DNA from: Trichaptum fuscoviolaceum
Lineage: Eukaryota > Basidiomycota > Agaricomycetes > Hymenochaetales > Trichaptaceae
Reading direction: 5' to 3'
Length of the DNA: 64,000 nt
Assembly (NCBI GenBank): GCA_910574455.1
Contig: CAJSYZ010000005.1
Span: forward strand, 4,588,001 to 4,652,000
Shown here: positions 11,084 to 21,765 of the stretch, one piece after another
Layout: the number at the start of each line of letters is the position of its first letter
How positions within the stretch are numbered: the first letter of the stretch is position 1
Position numbers and translations under genes: made by a program
Notes under the pieces: model-generated
The model's input: only the letters and a program-made list of their open reading frames with translations
What the model was told of the DNA's origin: nothing
Databases searched by the model: none

Positions 11084-13152
11084 TAGTTCATATGCTCTTA
11101 GTGATGTTAAACGAGTGCATCCAGATCATTCTTAGGCTCTCCTGTGTAGTCGAAGATGGCCAGAGAGGGTGTGGTTGACGTATATGTTAATGTAACGACA
11201 AGATAAGTGGATAGGTGAGGCACCCGAGAATGTCACTGGCTGTGTGCACAGGTTCTGTCCGCATGTTTAAACTTTTGAAGATTTACTGACAGACTCGGAC
11301 GGCGTGGAAACGTGAAGCTGTTTTCGGACTTATGCGCCGACGGACGTTTTTCTGTTATCTTCAGCATCGCCTTTCCTCTTCGTCGTACATGCTTTATCCA
11401 AGCACGACACTATCTCAGCTATACGAATCCAGCGCCTATCTTATGTAGTACAAGCACTCACCAACATTCCATCCGATTTTTGGCGTCGTCACGTCTCCGA
11501 GGCAGGCACCTGCTACTCATGATATATCGGATTGATGAAAGTAACTGCTTGACGACTGCGAGGACTGGTACGCCTAGAGCAAGGACTGGGGAAAGCTTAG
11601 TTGGGATTGCAGCAAGGCAGCTAATTAGCTCACCCCGTGATAACAAGTCTACAAGCTGGTGAAAAATTCTTATTTTTTTAATCTTGCACTTGCACCTCGA
11701 TAGACACCGCGATGTATCTTAAAACGAGTGGGTGGGTCCGATAGAAGCTGTCCCTAGCTCTTCCCCTGCATTGATACTTCGCGGAGTGACTTCAAAAGGC
11801 CCACAATATTGCGAAGGGGAGAAGGCAGGTTGTGGATGGCATTGACGGAATAAGCGGCGGTCGATAGGTGAGCCATTGGTAACTTGAAGTGCTCTCATCT
11901 GGTATGCAGAATCATGTCAAACGAGGACAACCCCTCGTTCCAAACCTTTGATATTGACTTTCTTCTGGTTCCCGAGGATCGCCTGGTTTCTTATCTGTAT
12001 CAAGCCTTCGCAAATGCATGAAAATCTTGAAGCTGATGCTTGCTTGTATGGAAAGGGGGCTTGGAATTGGTTATACACTCCCAAACTCAAGTATATCGCG
12101 TCGAGCATAAGCGTACTTGATATATTCTTGTCCTGAATCTGGTGCTGCGGAGTCGATCGACGCCAAAAATTTTCTTTCACCTTTGGCGCATTTGCTGTCA
12201 TCATCTTGTCGACATGAAGCCCGGAATGCATGCCTGATGAAAGAATAGATTTACTTTGGGCTTCTGGACGTCTGATTTCATCGAAGTCAACGTTCCCCTC
12301 GAGGTCGTGAGCATGCCCTTCGTTTAGGTTCAGCGAGCTACTGCACAACCGCCCTTGCCTGTGCACGAGTTTCGTCGAATTTGCAACGGGCGACGGCTTG
12401 TGCGCTGTACCGCTCCCTCATTCGCCGGCGTCCTGCGCAGATACAGTAGATGGGTTTGTCCATCTGCTTCTGCTAGGCTCGGCGGCGGGCTCTCGAATTA
12501 ACCTAGCGTTCCCTCAGAGGAATGACGCTGGGCGGTCTCCTGGATAATCCAGGGTCGTTCCGTCATGAACACATGGCAGCGCCTCGAGTAGATCGCTCAT
12601 AACTTGATCACCTCTCTCTGTCTCATCTTTCGAATAAGCCATAGCTTTGAAAGAGATACACCTGTTACCTGGAAATGAGAAAGGTGAGTCCAGCTAAGTT
12701 CGGTTTAGAACGCTTAAGACTCACTTTCTCTAGATCTCTGAAATACGTAGAAAAGCAAACGAATCAGCACTTTTGTTGGGGGCTACTCATGGATAAATGA
12801 GGCCATCTGAAACTTTCTTTACAAGTCAAACTTCAGACCGCTCTCGAAGAGTTGAAGATGGGTTAGTATAGGGAGAATTTAATACTCCCTGTTGCATGAG
12901 GGAGGGGGAGGGAAGAAGTGAAAGGAGCGGTGTGGTTAGACGAACCAAGGTCGCGAGACCGCGTGACCTTGAGGCGCGACGCGTCGCTCGTTAATGTGCC
13001 CACCGGCGGGCTTTAGATTGTATGTGGTACACATACCGATGCTTCTTCACTTACCACGACCATTGCACTACTTCTTCTTCCCTCCCTCTTCAGAGTTCAC
13101 TTCCTCAAAATTCAGGCTTACCTTTCCCAACATCTTCAACCTTTCCCATATC
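11084..13152. other. Divergent intergenic spacer, unit 2
   Basis: Homologous to 1735-4184 and to the other divergent spacers but more diverged. It ends in the zinc-finger promoter block at 12961-13017. No conserved coding frame was found. Confidence 0.5.
12961..13017 (+). promoter_or_regulatory. Conserved promoter block of zinc-finger copy 2
   Basis: Same layout as 3981-4044. The TTTAAA box is changed to TTTAGA here, and one GCGTCGC repeat is altered. It still precedes the remnant ATG at 13153 by about 135 bp. Confidence 0.5.
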
Positions 13153-13236
13153 ATGGTCGACAACCAGACAGCAGAGTATTGGCGTAAAAATGATGAGCAT
13201 TGCTTTCCATCCTCGGGGCTCGAGAATGGTCGTGTC

Positions 13237-15760
13237 TGTTGGGATCCCCCAGGACCCCAACATGTCTAAGGCAATCCCGAACAGAACCCGGTATGCTGAA
13301 ACCCGAAATCGCGACCTTGGCTAGATCCCGAAAGGATCCCCCGCTCTCTGATCCCAGAAGAACCTCTGCTTCGCCATGCATTCTCCTGCTAAGAGTTCCG
13401 CCCCGCTATGACCTCCTCGCCCCTGCTTGTCCTCGCCCACGTCTCCTCGTCAGTCCCTCGCCTCGTCCCCGTGTCTCGATCCATCCCTAGCCCGCCTCGT
13501 CGTTCCCCCCGACTCTAGGATGATCCCCCGCTCGCTCCCCGCTCCCGTCATGCTCTGTTCCCCGCTCCAGTGAACCCCGTACCTCGCCATAGTCCCGAAG
13601 TCACTCACCATAGCCACAGCCATAGCCATAGCCTGCCACAGCCATAGCCATAGCCATAGCTATCCCAGACCTCGTAGGTTCTCGACTATGCCCGGATACC
13701 AGATCCCGGCCTCGCGTCCACAGTCATGAAGTGCAGTTAGGAGATTGATCCACTGCGTCCAAAGCCGACCTCTGTCTGGCCTTGAGTAAGCCAACACGAC
13801 AGCGGTCAAGGATTGCTGTCCCGCAATCCTGCCCGGTCACGAACCCTGCCCTGCGCTCGTCCTGCCACGGTGCCCTAGCTAACCCCTTCGACATCCTGTG
13901 CCTCTCGACCTGCCCTTGTTCGTCCACAGCCTGCCCCGCCAGGAATCCCGCCTCGCCGCGAACGCTGTCAAGCGTCCTCTCTGACAATCCCGCAACCCAC
14001 GCTCGTTCCCGGTTGGAGTCCCGTCAAGACTCCCCCACTCGTCCAGGTTGGAGTCCCGCCAAACTCCCCCCGCTCGTTTCCCGACTAGAGTCTCGCCAGA
14101 CTCCCCCGCTCATTCCCGGTAGAAACCCCGCTCGCTTCCCGGTTGGAATCCCGCTCCTTTCCCCCGCACGATCCCAGTCGAAATCCCGCTCGTTTCCCGC
14201 CTCGCGTCCCGTCTCGAATCCCTGCGCAAATCCCCCGCAGGATTCCCGCCTTCGATCCCGCCGCGATTCCCATCGCAACCCCAGCTAAGTTCCCGCTCTG
14301 ATTCCCGAAAGATTCCCTGTCTCGATTCCCGGTCGAAACCCGAACTCGATTCCCGGTCTAAACCCGAACTCGATTCCCAGTCAAAACCCGAACTCGAAAC
14401 CCGGTCGAAACCCGAACCAGATTCCCTGCATGATCCCGTCGCGAATCGCGCGAGTTTCCCGTTGTCCAAGGGAAACCCCTTAGCTTCCCCGCTCCTCGAT
14501 GCTAACCTCGTCTTGAGATAGCCCCAGGTGATTGGCCTGGCCACGCACGTGCCAGCCAACTAGTCTCGTTAGTAGCGTCCTGTCCCGGCCCGTAGACCAG
14601 ATTCCCGCCACCCCGTGTGCGGGATTGATCTCATTGTCCGCAAGGACTCGAACCTCGTCCTTAGTCGCCCTGCCCCGCGCGCGCCTCGCGATTAGGCTTC
14701 GTTACGACATCGAAGCACCGGCTTCTTCGAAGTTGGTCCCTGTCGATCTCCCGCGACCCTGATCCACGCCAGAAGTTGCCTGCAACTTATCCCGAGACGA
14801 TGTATGCATTACATCCGCCCCCCACGCTCGTTACCCCGCTGCCTGTGCGCCAGCTTGATACCTCGCGCACAATTACATTCCTTTAGTTCTCTTTGTTCCA
14901 CTTGACCATGCTTCACGCTCGTTCCCTTAGATCTTGCCCAGATGTTCCCGCACCGAATCCCGAATCCCGGATTCACGTCACTGTATGCGCGGCCTTCGCC
15001 CGCAAGATTGTGTAACTAGTTAGTTGCGCGTTTGTGCATGCCCGTTCCCTGTAGATTCTGCCCAGTAGATAAATACCTGTCGCCACCGTAAGGAGCACTC
15101 ACTTTTGTCCTCTTGTCGAGTGCTTCCTTAGGTGTGTTTCTGTCTTGTCTCTAGTGTAGTTTTACAATGTTGACTTGTCGAGTGCTTCCTTAGGGAACCT
15201 CCTCCTGATACAGAAGTGTTGCCTTGAGATCCCGGTTATCTTGAGCTCTCTGCTCCCGTCCTGAGCACGCCTGCTCTCTGGCTCTCTTGTCTCTGTCTTG
15301 TCCCGGATCCCGCTCTGCGAATCCCGCTCTGAGTCCTGCCCAGAATCCCGCTCTGAGATTCCCGCCAGAATCCCGCTCTGCGATTCCCGCAAAAGCCCCG
15401 AACGATTCCCGCTCTTCGATCCCCGCACGAATCCAGATTCCCGCACGAATCCAGATTCCCGCGCGAATCCAGATTCCCGCTAGATTCCCGCCAGAATCCC
15501 GCTTGGCATTTCCCCGCGTCTCGACTCTGTCTCCCCGCGCCTCGACTCTGCCTTCCCAGCCTCGACTCTGACTCCGTCCCGTCCTCGCCTTGAGCCCCCT
15601 TGCGTCTCGCCCCCGCCGCCCCGCTTCCCGCGCGACTCCGTTGGCGTTGTAGCGTCCTTAACGGTTCCCTACGCCTTCTCAGCTGCCGCGCGCCCTCCCA
15701 GGCCTTGCCCCGGAAGCCGCTAACGCGCCACGGCCCCCAGGTTCCCCCCAGGTCGTAACA
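13237..15760 (+). repeat. 5' LTR of gag-only element
   Basis: 2524 bp, TG...CA ends. U3 is very long and full of short TCCCG-containing motifs. A CCATAG-type tandem repeat lies at about 13610-13662 and three copies of a GAATCCAGATTCCCGC unit lie at about 15427-15482. A TATA-like GATAAATA at 15068-15075 stands about 30 bp before the inferred transcript start at 15101. Confidence 0.93.
15068..15111 (+). promoter_or_regulatory. LTR promoter and inferred transcript start / self-primer
   Basis: GATAAATA (15068-15075) is followed after 25 bp by ACTTTTGTCCT (15101-15111). That 11-mer is exactly complementary to the sequence two bases downstream of the LTR (15763-15773). In Tf1-like elements the first 11 nt of the mRNA serve as primer, so 15101 is proposed as the 5' end of R. 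Confidence 0.6.
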
Positions 15761-15762
15761 TT

Positions 15763-15773
15763 AGGACAAAAGT
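15763..15773 (+). other. Self-complementary primer-binding site
   Basis: AGGACAAAAGT starts 2 bp after the 5' LTR and is the exact reverse complement of ACTTTTGTCCT at 15101-15111. No tRNA 3' end ending in CCA pairs with it. Gypsy-1 has the same arrangement with one compensated base change. Confidence 0.65.
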
Positions 15774-15862
15774 CTAAAGCTTACCGTAACCAGGATTGGC
15801 AACAATCTACGCTCGTTTCCCGACTCTTTTTTTTTGGACTTCGACAAAATCCCCGCGTCGCT

Positions 15863-17047
15863 ATGTCCGCGTCAGACTCCCGCTCCTCGCGCTCGTCTTC
15901 CCCGAGCAATTCCCGGCCACAGTCACCTGCTGTCCAGCTCCCCCGGCTTGTCTCTGTCCCTGCCTCGCCAGCCACGTCCCGGTCAACTTCCCCAGCCTCG
16001 GTAGCACCTCGTCCCAGCTCTCGTCCTGCGTCCCATACGTCGACCCCAGAAACCCGTGAACTGCGCCGTAAACTGCGCCTCTGTTTCTACTGCGGTTCTA
16101 ACGAACATTTGGTCCCCGCATGTCCGACTGCCCCGCCCCGTGCCACGATGCCCCGTCCTACGGTTCCCCGAATCCCGTCCTCGACCAAGCGCACCCTTTC
16201 TGATGCTGATAGGCATGAAAGGCGAAAACTTGGGCTCTGCTTCTACTGTGGAACAAAGGGCCACTTGATTCGCGATTGTGCTGAAAGGCCTCCCGTGAAA
16301 AAAGCCGCTCCTCCCGCAAAGGTTGCACCCCGGAAGTCTAGCCCGAAACGCCAGTTTGCGACGATAGGTGTCCAAGCTACGTCCTCGGATTCTGCCCCGG
16401 AAACCCGCGCCCCCGCTGCCTCAGAACCGTCTCCCGCCATGTTGAGCCGCGTTGCACAAGTCCTGACCCGAATGGTGCCCCACTGCACCCGGATAGTCCA
16501 AGACACGGATCCCGCGTTCAGCCAGTTCCTGCGTCACGAAGTTGAAAGCCTTTTACAGGGTTTGATACAAGTATGCATCTCTGACCTGCAAACGATCCCG
16601 TCAAAGTCTACTGCCGCCCCGGTCCCGACTGTCACATCCCCCGCTCCAGACGCTTCGACCCCAGCTTCTCCCGCCGTGCCTCCAGTTCCCGCACCTGTTT
16701 CCCCGGTCCCTGAACCAGTTCCCGCTTCGATCCCGACCCCGCTCGACCCCGTTGTTCCTGAACGACTGCTTGGTGCTGCAGAAGCACAAGCAAACGCGTC
16801 CCGAACTTTGGTAGAATTCCTGCATCGAAAATCCCGTCCAGCCCAGTCCCAGTCGATCCCGGAAGGGCCCCCTGAGGCCGCCCTGCCTGAAGTCTCGTCC
16901 TCGACCCCCGCTTCGTCCCCGCCCTTGGTCCTTGCGAAACCCGACCGCCTAGGCAAACTGACTGCCTCTCCCCAGCTTGGTGGGAAAGGCACGCCTCGAC
17001 GAAAGCAAAGCCGCCCTTTGGCGCGAATTTTGGTCAAATCCCGGTAG
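15863..17047 (+). CDS. Gag-like nucleocapsid protein of the non-autonomous element
   Basis: 394 residues, uninterrupted, starting MSASDSRSSRSS about 100 bp after the LTR. The N-terminus is Ser/Pro-rich. Two CCHC zinc knuckles follow, CFYCGSNEHLVPAC (C74, C77, H82, C87) and CFYCGTKGHLIRDC (C126, C129, H134, C139). Next come a Pro/Ala/Thr-rich region and a short helical segment around LLGAAEAQANASRTLVEFLHRK. The C-terminus is basic. The coiled-coil and capsid-like part seen in the Gypsy-1 gag is missing. Inferred role: RNA binding and packaging, with polymerase supplied by a related Gypsy element. Retention of an intact frame suggests that it is used. Confidence 0.88.
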   Translation: MSASDSRSSRSSSPSNSRPQSPAVQLPRLVSVPASPATSRSTSPASVAPRPSSRPASHTSTPETRELRRKLRLCFYCGSNEHLVPACPTAPPRATMPRPTVPRIPSSTKRTLSDADRHERRKLGLCFYCGTKGHLIRDCAERPPVKKAAPPAKVAPRKSSPKRQFATIGVQATSSDSAPETRAPAASEPSPAMLSRVAQVLTRMVPHCTRIVQDTDPAFSQFLRHEVESLLQGLIQVCISDLQTIPSKSTAAPVPTVTSPAPDASTPASPAVPPVPAPVSPVPEPVPASIPTPLDPVVPERLLGAAEAQANASRTLVEFLHRKSRPAQSQSIPEGPPEAALPEVSSSTPASSPPLVLAKPDRLGKLTASPQLGGKGTPRRKQSRPLARILVKSR

Positions 17048-17204
17048 ACTCCCCCGCAAATTTTTTTTCGGATTATGTTTAGTCCCGCGTTGGTAATATT
17101 GGTTTCTCGACGGAAATCCCGAAAGACTCTGCGCCTTGGTTATGATTATGGTTATTAAGTATTGGATAATTAGTACGGAAAGCTAAAGACTACTCTAATC
17201 CTTT

Positions 17205-17238
17205 GGTGCTCCGGAGTAGCACCTTTGGAGGGGGGTAA
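17205..17238 (+). other. Pre-PPT hairpin and polypurine tract
   Basis: GGTGCT (17205-17210) pairs with AGCACC (17218-17223) around CCGGAGT. TTTGGAGGGGGGTAA follows, directly against the 3' LTR start. The purine run is the expected plus-strand primer. The same hairpin with a changed base pair precedes the Gypsy-1 PPT (53608-53641). Confidence 0.6.
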
Positions 17239-19763
17239 TGTTGGGATCCCCCAGGACCCCAACATGTCTAAGGCAATCCCGAACAGAACCCGGTATGCTG
17301 AAACCCGAAATCGCGACCTTGGCTAGATCCCGAAAGGATCCCCCGCTCTCTGATCCCAGAAGAACCTCTGCTTCGCCATGCATTCTCCTGCTAAGAGTTC
17401 CGCCCCGCTATGACCTCCTCGCCCCTGCTTGTCCTCGCCCACGTCTCCTCGTCAGTCCCTCGCCTCGTCCCCGTGTCTCGATCCATCCCTAGCCCGCCTC
17501 GTCGTTCCCCCCGACTCTAGGATGATCCCCCGCTCGCTCCCCGCTCCCGTCATGCTCTGTTCCCCGCTCCAGTGAACCCCGTACCTCGCCATAGTCCCGA
17601 AGTCACTCACCATAGCCACAGCCATAGCCATAGCCTGCCACAGCCATAGCCATAGCCATAGCTATCCCAGACCTCGTAGGTTCTCGACTATGCCCGGATA
17701 CCAGATCCCGGCCTCGCGTCCACAGTCATGAAGTGCAGTTAGGAGATTGATCCACTGCGTCCAAAGCCGACCTCTGTCTGGCCTTGAGTAAGCCAACACG
17801 ACAGCGGTCAAGGATTGCTGTCCCGCAATCCTGCCCGGTCACGAACCCTGCCCTGCGCTCGTCCTGCCACGGTGCCCTAGCTAACCCCTTCGACATCCTG
17901 TGCCTCTCGACCTGCCCTTGTTCGTCCACAGCCTGCCCCGCCAGGAATCCCGCCTCGCCGCGAACGCTGTCAAGCGTCCTCTCTGACAATCCCGCAACCC
18001 ACGCTCGTTCCCGGTTGGAGTCCCGTCAAGACTCCCCCACTCGTCCAGGTTGGAGTCCCGCCAAACTCCCCCCGCTCGTTTCCCGACTAGAGTCTCGCCA
18101 GACTCCCCCGCTCATTCCCGGTAGAAACCCCGCTCGCTTCCCGGTTGGAATCCCGCTCCTTTCCCCCGCACGATCCCAGTCGAAATCCCGCTCGTTTCCC
18201 GCCTCGCGTCCCGTCTCGAATCCCTGCGCAAATCCCCCGCAGGATTCCCGCCTTCGATCCCGCCGCGATTCCCATCGCAACCCCAGCTAAGTTCCCGCTC
18301 TGATTCCCGAAAGATTCCCTGTCTCGATTCCCGGTCGAAACCCGAACTCGATTCCCGGTCTAAACCCGAACTCGATTCCCAGTCGAAACCCGAACTCGAA
18401 ACCCGGTCGAAACCCGAACCAGATTCCCTGCATGATCCCGTCGCGAATCGCGCGAGTTTCCCGTTGTCCAAGGGAAACCCCTTAGCTTCCCCGCTCCTCG
18501 ATGCTAACCTCGTCTTGAGATAGCCCCAGGTGATTGGCCTGGCCACGCACGTGCCAGCCAACTAGTCTCGTTAGTAGCGTCCTGTCCCGGCCCGTAGACC
18601 AGATTCCCGCCACCCCGTGTGCGGGATTGATCTCATTGTCCGCAAGGACTCGAACCTCGTCCTTAGTCGCCCTGCCCCGCGCGCGCCTCGCGATTAGGCT
18701 TCGTTACGACATCGAAGCACCGGCTTCTTCGAAGTTGGTCCCTGTCGATCTCCCGCGACCCTGATCCACGCCAGAAGTTGCCTGCAACTTATCCCGAGAC
18801 GATGTATGCATTACATCCGCCCCCCACGCTCGTTACCCCGCTGCCTGTGCGCCAGCTTGATACCTCGCGCACAATTACATTCCTTTAGTTCTCTTTGTTC
18901 CACTTGACCATGCTTCACGCTCGGTTCCCTTAGATCTTGCCCAGATGTTCCCGCACCGAATCCCGAATCCCGGATTCACGTCACTGTATGCGCGGCCTTC
19001 GCCCGCAAGATTGTGTAACTAGTTAGTTGCGCGTTTGTGCATGCCCGTTCCCTGTAGATTCTGCCCAGTAGATAAATACCTGTCGCCACCGTAAGGAGCA
19101 CTCACTTTTGTCCTCTTGTCGAGTGCTTCCTTAGGTGTGTTTCTGTCTTGTCTCTAGTGTAGTTTTACAATGTTGACTTGTCGAGTGCTTCCTTAGGGAA
19201 CCTCCTCCTGATACAGAAGTGTTGCCTTGAGATCCCGGTTATCTTGAGCTCTCTGCTCCCGTCCTGAGCACGCCTGCTCTCTGGCTCTCTTGTCTCTGTC
19301 TTGTCCCGGATCCCGCTCTGCGAATCCCGCTCTGAGTCCTGCCCAGAATCCCGCTCTGAGATTCCCGCCAGAATCCCGCTCTGCGATTCCCGCAAAAGCC
19401 CCGAACGATTCCCGCTCTTCGATCCCCGCACGAATCCAGATTCCCGCACGAATCCAGATTCCCGCGCGAATCCAGATTCCCGCTAGATTCCCGCCAGAAT
19501 CCCGCTTGGCATTTCCCCGCGTCTCGACTCTGTCTCCCCGCGCCTCGACTCTGCCTTCCCAGCCTCGACTCTGACTCCGTCCCGTCCTCGCCTTGAGCCC
19601 CCTTGCGTCTCGCCCCCGCCGCCCCGCTTCCCGCGCGACTCCGTTGGCGTTGTAGCGTCCTTAACGGTTCCCTACGCCTTCTCAGCTGCCGCGCGCCCTC
19701 CCAGGCCTTGCCCCGGAAGCCGCTAACGCGCCACGGCCCCCAGGTTCCCCCCAGGTCGTAACA
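17239..19763 (+). repeat. 3' LTR of gag-only element
   Basis: 2525 bp, offset 4002-4003 bp from the 5' LTR and almost identical to it. It is followed directly by the GTGTC target duplication at 19764-19768. Confidence 0.93.
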
Positions 19764-20033
19764 GTGTCCCTCTCCAACCGGTTTGTCTTCCTCCATCTCA
19801 TACCTTTCTTAAAATCGACATACCTCTCCGCCGACCACAGCTGGATAACAATCACGACAGAGGTGCTCGACATACGGCCACACATCCGCAGCACATTGCT
19901 GAAGACGGCCTTAAGCTATCCACATCTTCAGCATTGGTTCCAAACGGCTCTTTACAAGCATCACTTGAGAATACACCTCGTTCTGTCATTCCTTACCCCA
20001 AAAGCTCTACCTGCGCATGGTGTTACACCATGT

Positions 20034-21765
20034 AGGTAGGTATTTTTATTGTGCTGTAACTGTTCTACATATGTACATGATCTAGAATGTGATATACATA
20101 TGTATATTACTGGGTAACATTGGCGATACACTGTTAATTTCTTTTATCTTTCAAGCCTCCAAGACTCATTTGCATTTTCCAAGACTTCACTCTGATAGCT
20201 GAGGTCTGTACATTATATGTGAAGAGTGTTTCTGCATTAATATTCGAATAGAAACGGAATGCAAGGTGTTTACAAAGTGGGCTCGTGCTTATATTCTGGG
20301 CCTTGATGGTAGTGATGTATTATGATGGTACAGAATGAATGAGATAGAGTTATATACTTTGTATGACATTTGTCTATGCATCTGTCTTGAATGCGGAGCT
20401 TGGGAGGTTGCGGAGGGCGAGAACAAGAAGAGACAGCTGACAGATAGTAGAGTGTACATTGGATAGAATCGTTCTCAATGCTTGCCTAAAGAGCCTCCAG
20501 TAGAATTCCTTAGCAGAGCATCACTGAAGTGCTCCAGGTCAAGTTGCTGACAGGTCCTGGGACCCGCATAAGGAGTGGATGCGGAGCTGCCCATGGCAAG
20601 TGTATCCGGCCGAGTGCCAAGGCTGCCATCCCATGCCGGCAGTGTTCCCGGACGTGCCGGGCGGACGGCAGGTCGGAGGGATTGACGCCATATTTCAGGC
20701 CCACGGGCTCATACCCCGAACTCGTGCGTGTGCTGGTGTGTGTGCGTGTGCGAGGATATCCATGTGCAGACTGGTGATGGAGGACTGCCCCAAGCTCAGG
20801 TTGTTGCGTCCTGGCAAGTCAGTGCCAGTAGCATCAGGTGTATCCAATAGTCCAAAACTTGAATGTATAAGTGATGGCGGACCGGCCGCAACCCACATTT
20901 CATCTTTATTGCACCAAGTAACAATGATATTCTTTCTTGGTCCATCTCTATGGAGCTGCGCAAGAATCCGAGGGTGGGCCTTGTGGATCTCCGAAATGTC
21001 TCTTCCCCATTCAATAAAGGAGCGGGACATTGTAGAACAACCATACCTACATATATTATTTCTACGCTTCCCCAAATCAATGAGAAATGTATTGTAGCTC
21101 TGACTATTGGGCCTTCTACTGCTCTTCTGACAATGCAAGGAGCCCAGAGTCCATTCTGGCTACTGCCACGTCGAGGCCTACTCACTCCGGGCCTTCGGTA
21201 ACACAACACAGCCTTCGTCAAACGTACTATCTTGAAGCGACCTTTTGCATGGCCTTTTTGTGGTGCCGGCCGCGTTTTTGCACCTGTATTTGCGCTCGTT
21301 GTGAGTCCCCTGGCCTGGGAGGTTTTAAACTACATATGTTGTAGGACAGTCGTGTATGTTTTCCTCAGTAAACTGCTCATTGCCTATATTTAGTTCCAAG
21401 ATCTGGTCTGTCCTCTACGACGAGTGCAAGACTCGTTTATCATGTTTTCAGTGAACGGAAATGACAGTGTAGGTCAGTGGTTCGCAATTTGAATTTATGA
21501 TTGTGTACGCTGAGCATACACGTACTTTAGGGGTGTTGGCATCAACCTTTCACTCGAATACGCAAAGTTTTATATGGGCTGGTAGCTTTTATGCAGATGT
21601 TCTCGGAGTCGGTGGAGAGATGCGACCAAAGAAGCCCATCTTCCTCGCAGCTGAAGGCGAAATATATGCGTGCAATAGTTTCTACAAGAGTCTATACATA
21701 ACAACCAGGACAACAAAAGCCGGAAATGCGCCAAAACAAGATGGGTGTGTGGAAGACAGCAATAA
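20034..21765. other. Convergent intergenic spacer, unit 2
   Basis: Homologous to 5778-7781. It contains the GC-rich conserved block (about 20560-20770) and the minus-strand exon pair (about 20815-21140). No other gene was recognised. Confidence 0.5.
20815..21140 (-). pseudogene. Conserved minus-strand exon pair, unit 2 (most open copy, unknown product)
   Basis: Best-preserved copy of the family seen in four spacers. The hydrophobic IHFSLIWGSVEIIYVG stretch is followed by GTAGGTATGG and then MSRSFIEWGRDISEIHKAHP...DEMWVAAGPPSL. The second part is open to about 20695. The two parts can be read in one frame or as two exons joined over an intron of about 45 nt. No known domain was recognised. 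It may be a small real gene here or a relic. Confidence 0.35.

Larger units (their letters stand above)
13237..19763 (+). mobile_element. Gag-only (TR-GAG-like) LTR retrotransposon with 2.5 kb LTRs
   Basis: Two nearly identical direct repeats (13237-15760 and 17239-19763) begin TGTTGGG and end CGTAACA, with a 5 bp duplication GTGTC on both sides. The 1478 bp interior carries one gag-like gene with two zinc knuckles and no protease, reverse transcriptase or integrase. The primer site and polypurine tract are present, so it is a complete non-autonomous element and not a deletion relic at its ends. The only LTR differences noticed were one 1-bp indel (near 14921 / 18923) and one substitution (near 14384 / 18386), which implies a recent insertion. 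LTR ends, R region and PPT match Gypsy-1 at 47740-54471. Confidence 0.95.
13153..20033 (+). pseudogene. C2H2 zinc-finger protein, copy 2 (split by retrotransposon, 3' part deleted)
   Basis: The 5' part is 13153-13236 (MVDNQTAEYWRKNDEHCF...). After the LTR element the coding homology resumes at 19769 and continues through exon 1 to about 20010. It then jumps to sequence matching the 3' flank of copy 3 (TTACACCA...GTAGGTATT at about 20020-20040). The end of exon 1, the intron and all of exon 2, including the zinc fingers, are missing. Flanking GTGTC at 13232-13236 and 19764-19768 is the insertion duplication. In copy 4 the uninterrupted order is seen at about 34497-34520. Confidence 0.85.

Noticed and set aside
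11084..12990. A gene between the Tc1 element and zinc-finger copy 2
   Set aside because: Only short unconserved ORFs. The stretch aligns with non-coding spacer of the other units.
18112..18561. Ser/Gly/Arg-Glu repeat proteins within the long LTRs, both strands (also 14110-14559)
   Set aside because: They arise from repetition of the TCCCG motif, lie inside U3 and are identical in both LTRs. No coding signature separates them.
20529..20777. Plus-strand ORF over the GC-rich block, also at 28686-28991
   Set aside because: The nucleotide block is conserved in four units, but the frame is open only in the two closest ones.
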